Shown: positions 1 to 12,819 of the stretch, in pieces
Numbering within the stretch: position 1 is the stretch's first letter
Layout: each line of letters begins with the position of its first letter
Assembly: GCA_900155495.1 (NCBI GenBank)
Contig: FTLJ01000090.1
Span: 1-64,000 of the forward strand
Direction: 5' to 3'
Length of the DNA: 64,000 nt
From: Porogramme epimiltina
Taxonomy: Eukaryota; Basidiomycota; Agaricomycetes; Polyporales; Polyporaceae
The notes under the pieces: model-generated
The model's input: the letters and a program-made list of their open reading frames with translations, nothing else
Told to the model about the DNA's origin: nothing
Database searches by the model: none
Program-made: the position numbers and the translations under genes

Positions 1-55
1 TTCCCCTTCCCCGCCCCCGGACTCACCACCTCCCCCTCCTCCCCCCGCGTAGACG

Positions 56-3000
56 ATGGCGCCCTCTGACCGCTCCTCCTCGAAGCTCCGGCTCGCCCCC
101 GCGCTCGTCGCGCTCGCGTGCGCCCTCGCGCTCGGCCCCGCCCTCCAGACCGGCCTCGGTGTCGCGGCGGACTCTACTACGGCTTGTGACACGGGCAGCG
201 GGTGCGTCCTTCTCTTTGCATATATCCGCGCCTTCCGAGACGCGTCGGTAGTGGAGCGGCGGACGCGCTGGGACGGACGGGAGGACGTAGAGGAACGATG
301 GGCTCACGACGCGTGCGCCGGCCTCCAGGTCGAACCTGACGACGTGCTCGACCGGATACACCTGCCAGACATTGAACGACAGTGAGTGCGCCCTGCCCAG
401 ACCCCTCGCGTACGCGTGCTCCGCCGCGGCGACCGCCTACGCGCGGGGGTGTCAGGAATATTGAATGCTGACCGGCGGTATCGCGTTACGCGAAGCGTCG
501 ACGTGCGTGCTCGAGCAACAGCCGGCATCGAGCGCCAAGACGGTCGCCTCGCCGCTGCAGAGCGGGATCCTCAACATCGACCCGAAGTGGACGACGGCGT
601 GGACTAAGGTCCGTGCAGCGGCGGTGTTGGGATCGCAGGACAGAGCACTGACAGGAGAATCGCGCGCGGCAGGCAAAGGCGGCGGTGGCGAACCTGACCA
701 ACGCCGACAAGTCGAACCTCGGCACGGGTGCGTGATATTCCTGCTCACGGCGGGGCCTGGCGAGCGCTCACCGGGCATTTATAGGTCTCGGGCTCATCGG
801 CGGTTCGTAACGAGTGACGTCATGCGCTGACAGGCCGGACGCTGATCCGCCGCAGGTCCATGCGTCGGGTCCACGCCCAAGGTCAACGGGATTACCAACT
901 TCAAGGGCCTCTGCCTCCAGGGTCTGTATCTGTAACCACATTCTCTTCGCTGCGGGCGCGATCTCACCCCCCTTCCGGCCCCCAGACAGCCCCGTCGGCG
1001 TCCGCTTCGTCGACGGCAACTCCGTGTTCCCTGCGTGAGTCGCCGCATGTGCTCTGGGCCCCGAAGTGCCTGCTAACGGAACGGACAGCGAAATCAATGC
1101 GGCCGCCACGTGAGGCCTTCTGCGACGTCGGGCGTCGGGGACATGCTGACCGGAAGCACAGGTGGAACCGCACGCTCATCCGCCAGCGCGGCGAGGCGAT
1201 GGGCGCAGAGTTCCGCGGCAAGGGCATTCATGTGGCACTCGCGCCGATGATGTACGTGCCAGCATTGCCGTCTCGTTTTTCTCGTACCGATGCGCTCACA
1301 GGAACCTCATGCGTGCTCCGGCCGCTGGCCGCAACTGGGAAGGGTATGCATCTTTCCTATTTGGCCGCTCTTTTCGTTCACCACTGCCCCACCTAGCGCC
1401 GGTGCTGACCCCTTCCTGACTGGTGAGGTGGCTTACGAGATGATCCTGGGTATTCAATCCCAGGGCGTCCAGGCATGTGCTAAGCACCTCATCAACAAGT
1501 GAGTGCACCCGTTGGTTGTTAGTGAGCAGCGTCGCTGATTTTTGACGTGCAGCGAGCAAGAACATTTCCGTGAGACTAGTTCTTCCAACGTGGATGATAA
1601 GTAGGTACCTTTTTGGCCATCTACGCAATTTAGTATTGACGCTACTCGTATAGGACGGTATGGCACATAGCTACTAATTGCCAATAGAACCTAACTGACT
1701 CTTCCAAATAGCAACACGAGATCTATGCGCATCCTGTGAGTGTGAATCGCCGTCGGAAAGTACGTACTTTGACACTGGACGCAGTTCCTCCGTAGCGTGC
1801 AGGCAGGTGTCGCGTCGGTCATGTGCAGCTACAGTAAGTTTATCAGAAGCAGAACTCGAATTCCATTACTCACCACGATATTGTGCGATTATAGACCAGA
1901 GTAAGCGTTCGAGGTGGTTCAGTGCGCCAAATTCCTGACATGCTTTACGTCTTAGTCAACGGCACCTACGCGTGCGAGAACGACGCTGTCATGAACGGCA
2001 TGTTGAAGGGCGAGCTCGGTTTCCAAGGATGTAAGCATATTTTTCATGTTCACGGCCTGTCACTCACTTGCATGCTCCTCAGATGTGATGTCCGGTGAGC
2101 ACGGTGCTTCGTGCACTCGCGCAGCGGCTCATGTATATCTCAGATTGGTATGCGACTCATTCGACCGCACCCGCTATTAACGGTGGCCTCGACGTGAGTG
2201 ATAGTACTTACGTGACAAGCACTTGCTAACGTCAGGGTAGATGACCATGCCCGGAGATGAGCACTTCGCTTCGTTCAGCTCGTGAGTAGCGTGTTTTAAG
2301 GTCGGAGCAAACTCACCGTTTTAAACTACTGTGCCTTAGCTACTTCGGGAGCAACCTCGTGAACGCCGTGACGAGTGGGACCGTCACCCAAGCCCGTCTC
2401 GACGTGAGTTCCCCGGCCATCACAGCCTCATTCTCTCGTCTAATGCACGTGAAAATAGGACATGGCCACCCGCATCCTCGCCGGGTGGTACCTGCTCGGC
2501 CAGGACTCTGGCTTCCCCGACACCAACTTCAACTCCTGGATTAGCTTCCTTGGGTCTCACGTCAACGTCTCGAGTAACCATGCCTCGTACGTCCCCGCTT
2601 CGACCCCCACGCACAGCTCTGGAGAAGGGCTAATTGGCGCCCTTCCCGCGCAGCTTGATCCGCACGATTGGCTCGTCCTCCGCCGTCCTTCTCAAGAACT
2701 CGGGCAACATTCTCCCACTCAAGGCGCCCAAGACTATGGCTGTCGTTGGAAGCGGCGCACGTCCTGCTATTTTGGGACCTAATGAGTACGTGCCGCACGA
2801 GATTCACTGCCTTTCGAATGTATCCTGATCCGAGGACATCTGTTCCTAGGTGTCTCGACCGCAGCTGCAATGACGGCGTGTTGGCCGTCGGCTGGGGTAG
2901 CGGGTAAGTTCACTGTTGTCGGTCCTGCAGACAACGAATCTGACATTTTCTCCAGAACCTCGAACTTCCCGTACCTCGTCGCTGTACGTATCACCCTGCC

Positions 3001-4288
3001 TGCTATACTGACAGAATAAAGCTTATGTGCCGGTCGTGATTGTAGCCCCAGGACCCCATCGCGGCCCGCGCGAAGGCGCAAAACACGACCGTCGACTGGT
3101 GGACAATCAGCAACGACGCCGGTGCAGCTGCTAACGTGGCCAAGGGCAAGAATGTGGCCCTCGTCTTCATCACTGCGGACAGTGGGTACGTGCAGTTCAT
3201 TTGCTAGACATCCACATACATACTGAGTTCCGGCTCCTAGTGAGGCACAATATACCGTGGAAGGCAACCAGGGAGACCGAAATGACCTCCTGGCGTGGCA
3301 CGGCGGTGTATGTCTTGTTTACTAGCCGAGGTCTCCTTCGGCTGCTCACTTCAGCCTCCACAGGATACCCTCGTCCAAAAGGTCGCTGCCGTCTGCAACA
3401 ACACCATTGTTATCGTAAACAGTGTTGGGCCGATCATCATGGACGCGTGGGTGACGAACCCTAATGGTTAGTGTCTCCCACATATGTCAATATAGACTTA
3501 GCCTAACCCATATTTGTGCAGTGACTGGTATTGTGAGTACACGCACGGAGCAAAACTTGTGTGCATAGCTGATAATGCTGCCAGATCTGGGCCGGTCTGC
3601 CCGGCCAGGAGGCCGGTAACGCCATCACCGACGTGCTCTACGGCGACGTCAACCCCAGCGGCAAGCTCCCCTTCACCATCGCCAAGAACGAGACCGACTA
3701 CTCCGCGCGCGTCACCTACACCGGCTCCGGCACCGTCCAGATCCCGTACTCGGAGGGCCTCTTCATCGACTACCGCCACTTCGACAAGGTGGGTATCCTA
3801 GGGCCGTATGGCACCTTCTTGTGCTGACACGTTCACAGGCTGGCATCGAGCCCCGCTTCCCCTTCGGTTTCGGCCTCTCCTACACCACCTTCTCGTACGC
3901 CAACCTCCAGGTCAGCGGCACGACCACGGGTGGCACGCGACAGGCCACCGCGCAGGCCGGCGCGTCCCTCGACCCCTGGCTGCACGACCCCGTCGTCACC
4001 ATCTCCTTCACGCTCACGAACACCGGCTCCAAGGCGGGCACCGAGGTGCCGCAGCTGTACACCTCGCCGCCCGCGTCCGCCGGACAGGCGCCGCTCAACC
4101 TCAAGGGCTTCGACGCGGTCTACCTCGGCGCGGGCGAGTCCAAGACGGTCACCTTCCAGCTCTCGCGGTACGACCTCTCCGTCTGGGACGTCGTCTCCCA
4201 GAGCTGGCAGGTCGCGACGGGCGTAACGGGCCTCTCCGTCGGCGCGAGCAGCCGCGACATCAAGCTCAAGGGGAGCATCACCAACTGA
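56..4288 (+). CDS. Secreted beta-glucosidase, glycoside hydrolase family 3
   Basis: Extracellular enzyme expected to release glucose from cellobiose and other beta-glucosides. The first exon encodes a signal peptide (MAPSDRS, then a run of Ala/Leu ending near GVAA). After splicing, GH3 landmarks appear in order: NIDPKW (about 570), [11 protein letters not shown] (1214-1250), acid-binding CAKHL (about 1480), the nucleophile motif VMSDW (2083-2150), MTMPGDE (about 2245), a C-terminal alpha/beta domain ([21 protein letters not shown]) and a fibronectin III-like end (3840-4288) with [10 protein letters not shown]. It is very intron-rich. Splicing needs microexons of 4 nt (1654-1657), 6 nt (1895-1900) and 12 nt (2083-2094), and the nucleophile Asp codon is split (G2094 / AT2144). 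Exons in the first 500 bp are unclear. Only 55 bp of upstream sequence is present. It converges on the LIM gene. Family call is certain; cellobiose as the substrate is inferred. Confidence 0.95.
1654..1657 (+). other. 4-nt microexon of the GH3 gene (GACG)
   Basis: The preceding exon ends GAT GAT AA before a gtaggt donor at 1601. The following exon begins CAA CAC GAG ATC TAT at 1712 in phase 0. Joining these two directly breaks the frame. Inserting GACG, which is flanked by tatag and gtatgg, gives AAG ACG CAA, that is [13 protein letters not shown], which matches the conserved GH3 VDD-x-TQHE segment. The flanking introns would be 53 and 54 nt. Confidence 0.75.
1895..1900 (+). other. 6-nt microexon of the GH3 gene (ACCAGA)
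   Basis: It is bounded by attatag and gtaagc. It joins TGC AGC TAC A to TC AAC GGC, giving CSYNQINGTY, the expected GH3 segment. Without it the frame is lost between the exons ending at about 1833 and starting at 1956. Confidence 0.8.
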
Positions 4289-4576
4289 ACGTCGTCATTC
4301 TCTTGATTCTTGGAAATTGCGTAGTTGAAGCAGTCGATATACCCTCCATACCATAATCGAATCGGTTTCGGATAGCATTACTGTCGTTACTCTGAAAGCG
4401 CTTTGTATGTAACTACGTGCGAAGAAAACAGGAAGTACATGTGGTAACTGAGAACTAGAAATAGCACGAACGTGTGAGCGAAGCAAGGTGGCCGGTCGGA
4501 ACGTCGAAAACATGGTCCAAATTGTCCGTTAGTAAGGAGAATCCGTATGTCCGTGTTCGAGACTATCGTAACGTCT

Positions 4577-7500
4577 TCAAGCGAGCTCCTTCTTTCCTCC
4601 CGTAAGCTGCCTCACCAGGAACATACCGCGGCTCTCCCCACCCTCGCTCTTCGTCCGAGCGGCGTACCCAATCGCAGACTTAGGGCGAGGGAATCGGCTA
4701 GCCCCAGGGCGAGGCCCGTCGTAGGACTTCATTGGGACAGAACTCAATTGCCGGGTGGGGTTGATCCCACCGCCAGTGAGCTGCCTCAGCAACGCAGGAT
4801 CGGAGCCGCCGCCGATGCCAGTGAACTGACGAGCGAGGGTAGTGGTACCGGTCAACTGGGGTGCTATGTCGCCGAAGGCGCTCCGGCTCCCAGTGTACGA
4901 GGGGGCAATGGGAGTGGTGCGAGTAGGTGAGGGCGAGCCTCGGTGAGCAGACGGGGGTAGGATCAACTGAAGAAAAACATGATTGAATTTCTGCACTCTC
5001 GGACTACGGAAGGCCGAAAACTCACTAAGCACTCGCGGCACCAAACGCCGCCGTCCTTGTCCGTCTTCGCTGCGCTGTCCAGCTTCTTACCACAGCCTGG
5101 TTTGCCGTCCTCCTTCCTGCGACCCCTCGCTTCCTTGCCGCCACAAACGAGGCACGCCGCGTGCCACCTCGAGCCTTGAGGCCCAGGCACGACCCCGCGT
5201 TCCATGGGGGACACAGAGATGCGGCAACCGGGACATGCAGACGAACTACCAAACCGCGGCGAAGGGAAAGCGAACGATTGTTGAGTAGGTGGCGCGGTCT
5301 TGGGTGGTGGCTCGTAGCGGCTAGAACTGGTGTGATATGTCGCGGTCACCGTCGTGATTTTGGGTGGGGAATGTGGTTGAGAAGCAGGCGCAGACTTGGG
5401 AATTTGGACGGGGTAAGACCGTACGATCGTCTTCTCGGGAGGGGCGCACTACGCGACTACGTCAGCATACACTTAAGGCCAATGGTTATTATGCGAAATT
5501 TTACCTCGACATGACAGACACCCGTTGGACCACGAACGAACACGGTCCGACCACCGTCATTGTCTTCAAACAATCCATGGCATACCGTGCATCGGAAACA
5601 TGATGTATGATAGGTCTTCGGGGCCGCACCGGAACTCGACGGTAGTTCGGGGACGGTTACGAACTTTCCACCATCCTTACGACTGAATAACGGCAGGTTG
5701 CACTTTGAACAGCGGGAGTCCGGGGGGAGGGGAGATGGAATGGTGATGTCATGTGGGAGTAGGGTACGAGATTTCGGTGTAGGCGTGGTTGCCTCCGACT
5801 TGGCGGGACTACCAGTTTGCTTGTCGATTTCGGCACGGGTCCGGCGCGAAGGAGGGCTGAGAGAGGGAGGAGTAGATGGGGCACTGGACTGAGTAGCAGC
5901 ATCGGATAGATCAGCGGCGAGGTCGGGTGTAGATGGTATGGACGAGAAGTCGGTAGCAAGAGAGGTTCCCGAAATACTCTTTCGTAGGCCCATGCTGATT
6001 CCGAGTCCAATGCGACCAAGCTCTGGGCTTGCTAGGCCACGTGAAAGACGAGGGATGCGTGACATTGGCCCATTGCCAGTGGATTGGGATGCGATGCTAC
6101 TCATGGACGTATCTGAACTCAAGTCGATGAGATCTCCAGTGGGCACAGAGGGGAAAGAGCCAAGAAGAGATTCCACCTCGGCATCTCCGGTGCGGTCTGC
6201 TCTGAGTGTATAGTCGGTGTTACCCGTCGTATTACTGCGAACGCGAGTAGTATTTCCTGTGGTGTTGCGGCGCACGTAGTCCGCGTTTCCGGGATGGTCG
6301 GTCCCCCCTGTGTCATCACGTCGGAGTGTTCGCGTTCCGGGGGAAGAATATGACGGGCCACTAATGGACGCCAAATCGTCGTATGTTGAAGCGGATATGG
6401 GACCGCTGGAGCGGGGGCGCGACCTTGAGCGCCGCTCACGACGAGTGGGCGTGGTAGGTTGTGAGGGAACCGAGGATTGACCGGGAGCGGATGGCGGTCC
6501 GGGAGAAGCCTGTCTGAGGAAACGCTGCTTCATCTCTTCAATCGCATCGGCGGTGGGCTGACGTGTGACTGGACTTCCGTAACGTGGGCTTCCACTCCCT
6601 GTCAGCCTGACCGAGATTGGAGAGCCTTCGTTGCCGTCAAGATCGGGGGACCGAATCCTGTTATAGGTGCGCCGAGGAACAGGACTTCCATCGCCTCGCT
6701 GCGCAACGTCAGGACTCTCGTGTCGGGACAAAGCATCTCTCAAGGCAGGGGACCCAGCGCTGACTGTCGAATATGCCCTAGTCCTGGATGAGAGTCGTTC
6801 GGGCGTAGGACTTGATTCGAAAGTGGAGAAACGCTTTGACAAAGGGCTGTGGGTACTAGGCGGAGAGGTGGGCGTCTGTACAGAGGGACTGGATCCGTGG
6901 TTCAAAAACCGTGCACTGCGGGTGTCTTTCACAGGTGTGCTGTCGCGGCTCTTAATGCCCAGCCGCATCTCGAGCTCCTCCAGTGCAGGGCTGCCTTCAC
7001 GGCTCTTGCTCGTCCGCTTCGTGCCGCCGAGGTTGCTACGGTCCTCTTGGGAGTCAGAGTGTGTAGGTTTGCGCGGTGTGTTGCCAGGGGTCCGCTTGAG
7101 ACAGGTCTCAAAGCAGTCAGCGCAGCTGGGTCGTCCCAGAAGGTCCACCATAGGCCGGTCTCCGATGTTCTTGAAACAACCTTCACAACAGAAGCACCGC
7201 TTGTGCCATACCTTGCCGCTCGTCTCCACGAAACCCCCTTCACTCTTCAAAATGAGAACGGGCTTGCCGCATGCGGGACAGTCGCCTTTGGAGCCCCCAT
7301 TTGCCGTGAAGCACGGACGGCAGAGAAACCGAGAGCCGGAACCAACATCTTCGATAGGAAGCCCGGGACGGATTGAGGTAGGGTCAGGGTATATGGTGGC
7401 ATCGGGGGGAAATGGAGCTGAACAGAGGGCACAAATGAATGTGGAAAGTGTCTCCTTGGGCTGTAGCACCGATCCGTAGGCTTTAGCGAGCCTTGACCCA

Positions 7501-7981
7501 CTATTCAGGTTCGGGAGGATACCTTCTTCAGGGTTAACATCGGGGGAAATGTCGTCGTGCACTGCAGTCGCTGAGTGTTTAAGAGGAGACGGCGGACGGG
7601 GGTGAGAGGTTGAAGAGGCTATGTGTTCAGAGACACGCTTGTCAAGGGATACAGAAAGAGGCTTCTGGTTCGTGGGTCGAGGGAATCGTTTGGTTGGGGA
7701 CCCAGAAGAGGACGCAAGGTCCCGAGAGGGCTCTTGGCCAGTGAATGTTCTCTGGATGGCGCTAACCTTCGTAGGGGACTTGTCGCGAGTCACGTAGGTC
7801 TTGGACCAGGGATCCTGAGGTTTCTGCCCATCTTCTTGAGACCACTTTACAACAGGTGCTACCAGGACGGTTCAGAATGCTGTTTACTATCATGCAAGCC
7901 AAAGAACGTACCAACGGACGTGCCGCCACATTTACAGCGAGGGCCAACGACGATATCCCCACATCTTCTGCAAAATCCCAT
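4577..7981 (-). CDS. LIM-domain protein, paxillin-like, three LIM modules
   Basis: Large, mostly disordered scaffold of about 1,050 residues. It opens with a Cys pair cluster (MGFCRRCGDI, then RCKCGG), followed by Ser/Pro-rich sequence. A LIM region follows (CALCSAPFPP, CPACGKPVLI, WHKRCFCCEGC, CADCFETC; about 7060-7450). Then comes a long Ser/Thr/Pro stretch. A second LIM begins CSKCNLPLF (about 5700) with TYHTSCFRCTVC, and a third begins CPGCRISVS (about 5240) with WHAACLVCGG and WCRECL. The tail after 4970 repeats a short QLTG/QFTG motif. LIM domains are zinc-binding protein-protein modules. Fungal relatives such as Pxl1 act at polarised growth sites and the actin ring, so a similar role is inferred only. 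The start is the ATG before the Cys cluster. Introns lie near 7790-7910, 5360-5500 and 4970-5040. Confidence 0.85.
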
Positions 7982-8398
7982 TGGAGTAAAATTTGAGCTG
8001 ACTTGAGGTTGAAGGGGAGGGAATGGGGGGAGGGGTCGCACGGGGGAGCTCAGACAGTTGGGAAGTATCGAAGGTAAAGCTCTCAAATTAGGCAACACCA
8101 TTCGAACCAAACCCCGTCGCGGTCACGTGGTCTACGCGTTGCAACAACGCATATCTCGATCTCCCTGACACTGAAGATTGTGCAGTCTAAACATGATTGT
8201 TGTTCAACAATTTATTTGGCGTAGAACTTGTAAACCCCGGCACTGGGTCACCCGTCAGACACTCCAGTAGTACTTGTTATTCACTCTGATAGATCAGGCA
8301 CTACGAACAATATTACACACTGCTGGGATCCTGGTCTAGATAATACATAGCAGGATATCATTAACAGTTATTACAGGTGACCTTCACCCCGCGAGCCA
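7982..8398. other. Intergenic region, LIM promoter and pump 3' flank
   Basis: About 420 bp between two minus-strand genes. It must hold the promoter and 5'UTR of the LIM gene and the 3'UTR of the P-type ATPase. The part from 8160 to 8400 is more AT-rich than its surroundings. I see no gene or clear motif. Confidence 0.6.
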
Positions 8399-11300
8399 TC
8401 ACCATGCGAGTCTCCCTACAACTGACTTGGGATATTGTCTTACAAGCACTTTACGGACTTCGTCCAGCCTAGAAAGCGCGGACTGTCAGGGGACAATGTG
8501 GAATGGGACACTCTCCAAAACTCACAGCAAAAGGCCTAGTCCAAAGGTGACGGGGATGAAGAAGAACTCTACTGGTATAGGGCGCGTCTGGAACACCTTT
8601 TGGCTGCATGATGTCGTCAGTTCTACCGTTCTAGCCGGTGAAAAGGGAATGAACGCACAACCACGGCACGTAGTGGAAGAAGATGCCGATGCAGAGTGCA
8701 AGGGCAGCAGCGGCAAATGTCGACGGGTTGCCCAGCGGAGAGTGCTGAAGTGTGCTAAGCTTGCGCCCGCGAGTTGCGAAAAGGTTTCTAGAGAAAGGCG
8801 TGAGTGAGTTATCAAATTGAAGGCGAGGAAGCGTAAGCTTACCCCCATTGCATCAACACGAGCGTGAAGAAATACACGCTCTGGGCCTTGAAAAGGAGCT
8901 CGTTGTCCAGATCGGGCCAGTCACCGAACCCGAGGGCCAAGCTGGAGAAAGAAGCCCCGTTGCGCTGCAAGTACCAAAATGACCTATATAAGTATTTGTG
9001 CAGTGAGTATATATGCCTCAATGCTGGGTAACATGGCGTACATAGACATCGCACAGAGGGACTCCACAACTCCGAGGAAGCCGTACGCGTGTAGGAGCAG
9101 CTTCCAATCGGCTAGGCGCTCCGTTTTGACATTACGCGGTGGCCGCTCAAGGAGGCCGGATTCAGGCTTCTCAAGGCAGAGACTTAAAGCCGGAAGGACA
9201 TCCGTCTGGTGCCACATGAGCTACTTTTTGATACCAAACCTGTATAAATCACATACCGCAACGCAGATTAGAATCATCCTAAAATATCCACAAGTCGTAA
9301 GTATTCGTCTCCCCAATAAAAAGATGAAACATACTGAATATTGCTAAGCATTTGAGGAACACCTATGAGGACGTTGAGGAGGATGGGCATTAACTCCGAA
9401 AAACTAGTAGAGAAAAGGTGATCAGATAGGTGACATATGAAAATTCGCGGTGATTCCCCCATACCTGCCAGCGGGAAGCAAGTATAGGACAGTCTTCTTC
9501 AAGTTATCGAATACGAGACGACCTGAAATGTTCCAGATGAATGTCGCTCATGCGGTATTAGGATACATCCTGACTAACCATATTCCAGGGCGATGACGAT
9601 AGCAGAGAAGTCGTCCAAGAGAACCATGTCGGCGGCTTCTCGCGCAACATCAGAACCCTCGCCCATAGCAATACCGCCTGGGATGGAATCAGTCCAGTCA
9701 CTAGAGAATAGGATATGTGGCACAGGAAACTCACAATCGGCAGCCTTCAGCGACGGCGCATCGTTGACACCGTCACCGGTCATAGCCACGACGCACTCTC
9801 TCCGCTTGAACTCGTGAACGATCCGCAGTTTTTGCTCTGGTGTGGTACGCGCAAACACGATCTCCTCGTATTTGCACAACTGCTCGACCTGTGCAGCATT
9901 CAGTTGCTCTAGCTCGGGGCCCGTGAGTACGATGCCCTGCTTCTCGGCAGGTGGGGGAAGCGCCGATCCAGAGAGGCGTTCTTTGGACCCCAAGACGAGA
10001 TCGGAGAGATGGTGGATAGTGTCAACACGAGTGATGATACCCGCCTGAGCGGCAATAGCAACGGCAGTGGTGGGGTGATCACCTAGAGAAAAGCATGTCA
10101 GATATTTTATGTCAAGTGTAGAGACTGGCGTACCTGTCACAACGAAGAAGCGGATGCCAGCACTCCGACAAGTCTTAACAACGTGCGGGATACTTGGCTT
10201 CAGGGGATCAATGAGGCCCATAAGACCGACGATAATAAGACCATCGCGTAGCCCCTCGACGAGTTCCACGAATTCCTCGCTCTGAGGGTCAGCGTTCTTC
10301 GGGAGCTCCTCTTCATGAACGACACGACGGGCGAGGAGGAGTACGCGTTGGCCATCACGAGCCCACTGCTCTTGGATGCGCGACATCCTCTCCAAAACGG
10401 GGGGTGAAAGGGGTATAGGCTCGCCGCCCGCGGGGTCAACCACAAATTTGCACCGCGAGAGTAGGACTTCTGGTGCGCCTTTCACAAGTAAAAGGAGGTC
10501 CGAGCTCTCGTAGTTGTCCCAAGGAGCAATGGGTGCAGAAGGGTTTGCTTCAGTAGACTTGCAAAGCTTTAACATGTACTTGTTCTGGGCCAAAATCCAT
10601 GGTCAGCACTCGGTAAGAGAGGATCCGAAACGGTAAGTTACCTTGGAGTTGAAGTTGACCTTGTAGATCTCGTCCCACTTGTTGCGCAGAGGGGCCGCGG
10701 GGATGACGCTGTCAGAGAATCGCAGGATAGCAGTGTCTGACAGACAGAAATCAGATCCGGTCCCCACGCAAATACATTACATGCTCACCGGTGGCATCTC
10801 CGGCAATGCTCCTGGATGCATCATCGCCCAGGTCTCCACTAAACACAGCAGAATTGCAAATGCCACCAACGGCAGCCAGCTGAGAAAGGTTTGCCGTGAC
10901 CGCAGGAGTTGCACCTTTGAGAGCGTTGTCGAACGCAGAAGACTCGAGGACCATATCGTCGACAGCTACGTTGACGACGTGCATCTTGTTTTGAGTCAAA
11001 GTACCCGTCTTGTCCTAGAGTATGAGGTGAAGGTGAGCGTTGGTGATGGAGAGGTCAACTAGAGAACACCTACAGAGCACAATACGTTAACGGATCCAAG
11101 TGTTTCTACGATGGACAGAGACCTGACATAAATGTTGAGATCGAGGGAATGGATTGACACTCTAGCATACTACTCACTTGCAAAGAACTTTGTGCTTGCT
11201 GAGGGTGTTAGCCACTTTGGCGAGTGAGAGAGTAACAGCGACTGGCCTGCAGTGGGGTATTAGTGAATAACAAGAGTGGTGATGGAGCATTTTACTCACA

Positions 11301-12819
11301 GCCCTTCAGGAATGAATGCGACTATTCGGGCCATGCGTTAGATCGTAACACCGACATCACACTAATTACTCACCCATGACAGACACAACGTCGATGAGGA
11401 GCGTAGGTACGTTGATATATGAGGGGTGATCGCGGCGCAACCTGCATTTCCAGAGCGTGAGATGAGGACCTCGGCGAACGGGAGAGGACGTACCATGCAG
11501 CCCATAGGATGACGATAAGAATGGCGACAGCGGTTGCGAGGCTTGCAATTACCATCACAAAGTACAGGATCTCCCGTTGAAGCGTGGTCATGCGGGTAGC
11601 CTCCATAGAGGAAAGTTTCGCGATGCGCCCACTGCATTAACGTGTTAGTCCCGCTCAAGACAGTGATCCCGGTACTCACAAGACGGTGTTATCACCCGTC
11701 TGAATGACTACACCCATTCCCGAACCGCCAACGCAATGTGTCCCCTGTAGAGCGATATTCTTCGTCTATAGGCTCCCTGTTAGTTCTAGAGCCGGGGCTA
11801 TTATTGCACATGCTGACCTCCAAGAAGTTCTGATCCGTCATATCAACCCTGCCCGCAACAGGTTCACTCTGGAATGATATTAGCAACTGATCACAAGCGA
11901 AAATGGAACACAAACGCACTTCTCCTGTTAAGATACTACGATCGAACCTCAAGTCATTGCTGACCTGGATGAGACGCAGGTCCGCGGGAACTTTCTCTCC
12001 CATGCCGACGTGGATCAGGTCGCCGGTGACGAGTTCCGACGCGGGCACATTGCTCTGAGTTCCATCCCGGAGGACAAGCACGTCAGAGGGCAGCATGCCC
12101 TTGATGGACGACATGACGCGTGATGTGGAGAAGTCCTGCCATGCGTTGAATGCCGCCTGGAGTAGTAGGACGATAAGGAGGACGACCGCAAGAGCTAAGT
12201 TGGAGGCCTGGGGATTTGGCTCGCCGAGCGGTTTCCTACGTCACTTCTGTCAGAACCCTCTCGCCTGCACGGGGAGGTAAACATACCAAGCGACGAAGCA
12301 GACGATACTGGCAGCAAGCAAGAGACTGCCGAACCCTCCAAGGAGCCACTCGAGGACCTTGCGGAGCATATTGTTCTTGGGCGGGGTAATCTGGTTCTTG
12401 CCGTTGGTCTGCATCCTGCGGTGCGCCTGAGGAGTATCAAGCCCCGACTGGGGCGAGACATTCAGTCGCTGAAGGGCATCCTCGACGCTGATCTTGTGCC
12501 AGTCGAGCGCGGTGAGTTCTGTAAATGCGCAGGGGGCAGTCAGCGCCTAGGCTTATCGTGGAGATAAGGGAGGCGAGTACGCACCCTTCACAGCAGCTTT
12601 GCGAGTCGCCCCGGTGTCCGCGTCAATGGGTGAAGTGCGGGTCTCGACGTGGATGCTGAGAGTACGGAACTCGCCCGTCAGACGGGGCACCATCTCCGCG
12701 CCGTGCCGTGAGGCCTGCGGGGCAAGCTCGCGCTCCTCGATGGTAACATGGCGGCGGAAGCGAGTGAGCTTCTCGCTCTGCGCTTCAAGGTCGGAGGGGG
12801 ACGAGGCGGAGGGCGACAT
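8399..12819 (-). CDS. P-type ATPase, IIC-like (Na+/K+-ATPase alpha-like cation pump)
   Basis: Membrane pump that moves cations using an aspartyl-phosphate intermediate. Visible elements in order: N-terminal cation-transporter segment (DWHKISVEDAL, about 12490), helices TM1-2, phosphatase loop LTGE/SEP (split by an intron at about 11930), TM4 motif FIPEGL (about 11310), phosphorylation motif SDKTGTLTQNK (about 11000), nucleotide-domain KGAPE (10480), hinge TGDGVNDAPSLK and DVAREAADMVLLDD (9600-9780), and C-terminal helices. The last exons give PVEFFFIP, TFGLGLLL and then DEVRKVLVRQYP with terminal LAW, typical of this class. Ten or more short introns are needed. An apparent frame break near 8640 is removed by a 55-nt intron. 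The start is the ATG of MSPSASS. The motifs resemble Na+/K+-type pumps more than the fungal ENA or PMA types. The transported ion cannot be read from the sequence, and no beta subunit is nearby. Confidence 0.92.

Noticed and set aside
8590..8660. Apparent frameshift in the C-terminal part of the P-type ATPase.
   Set aside because: A GT-AG intron of about 55 nt restores the family sequence (YVPW joined to QKVFQTRPIPVEF).
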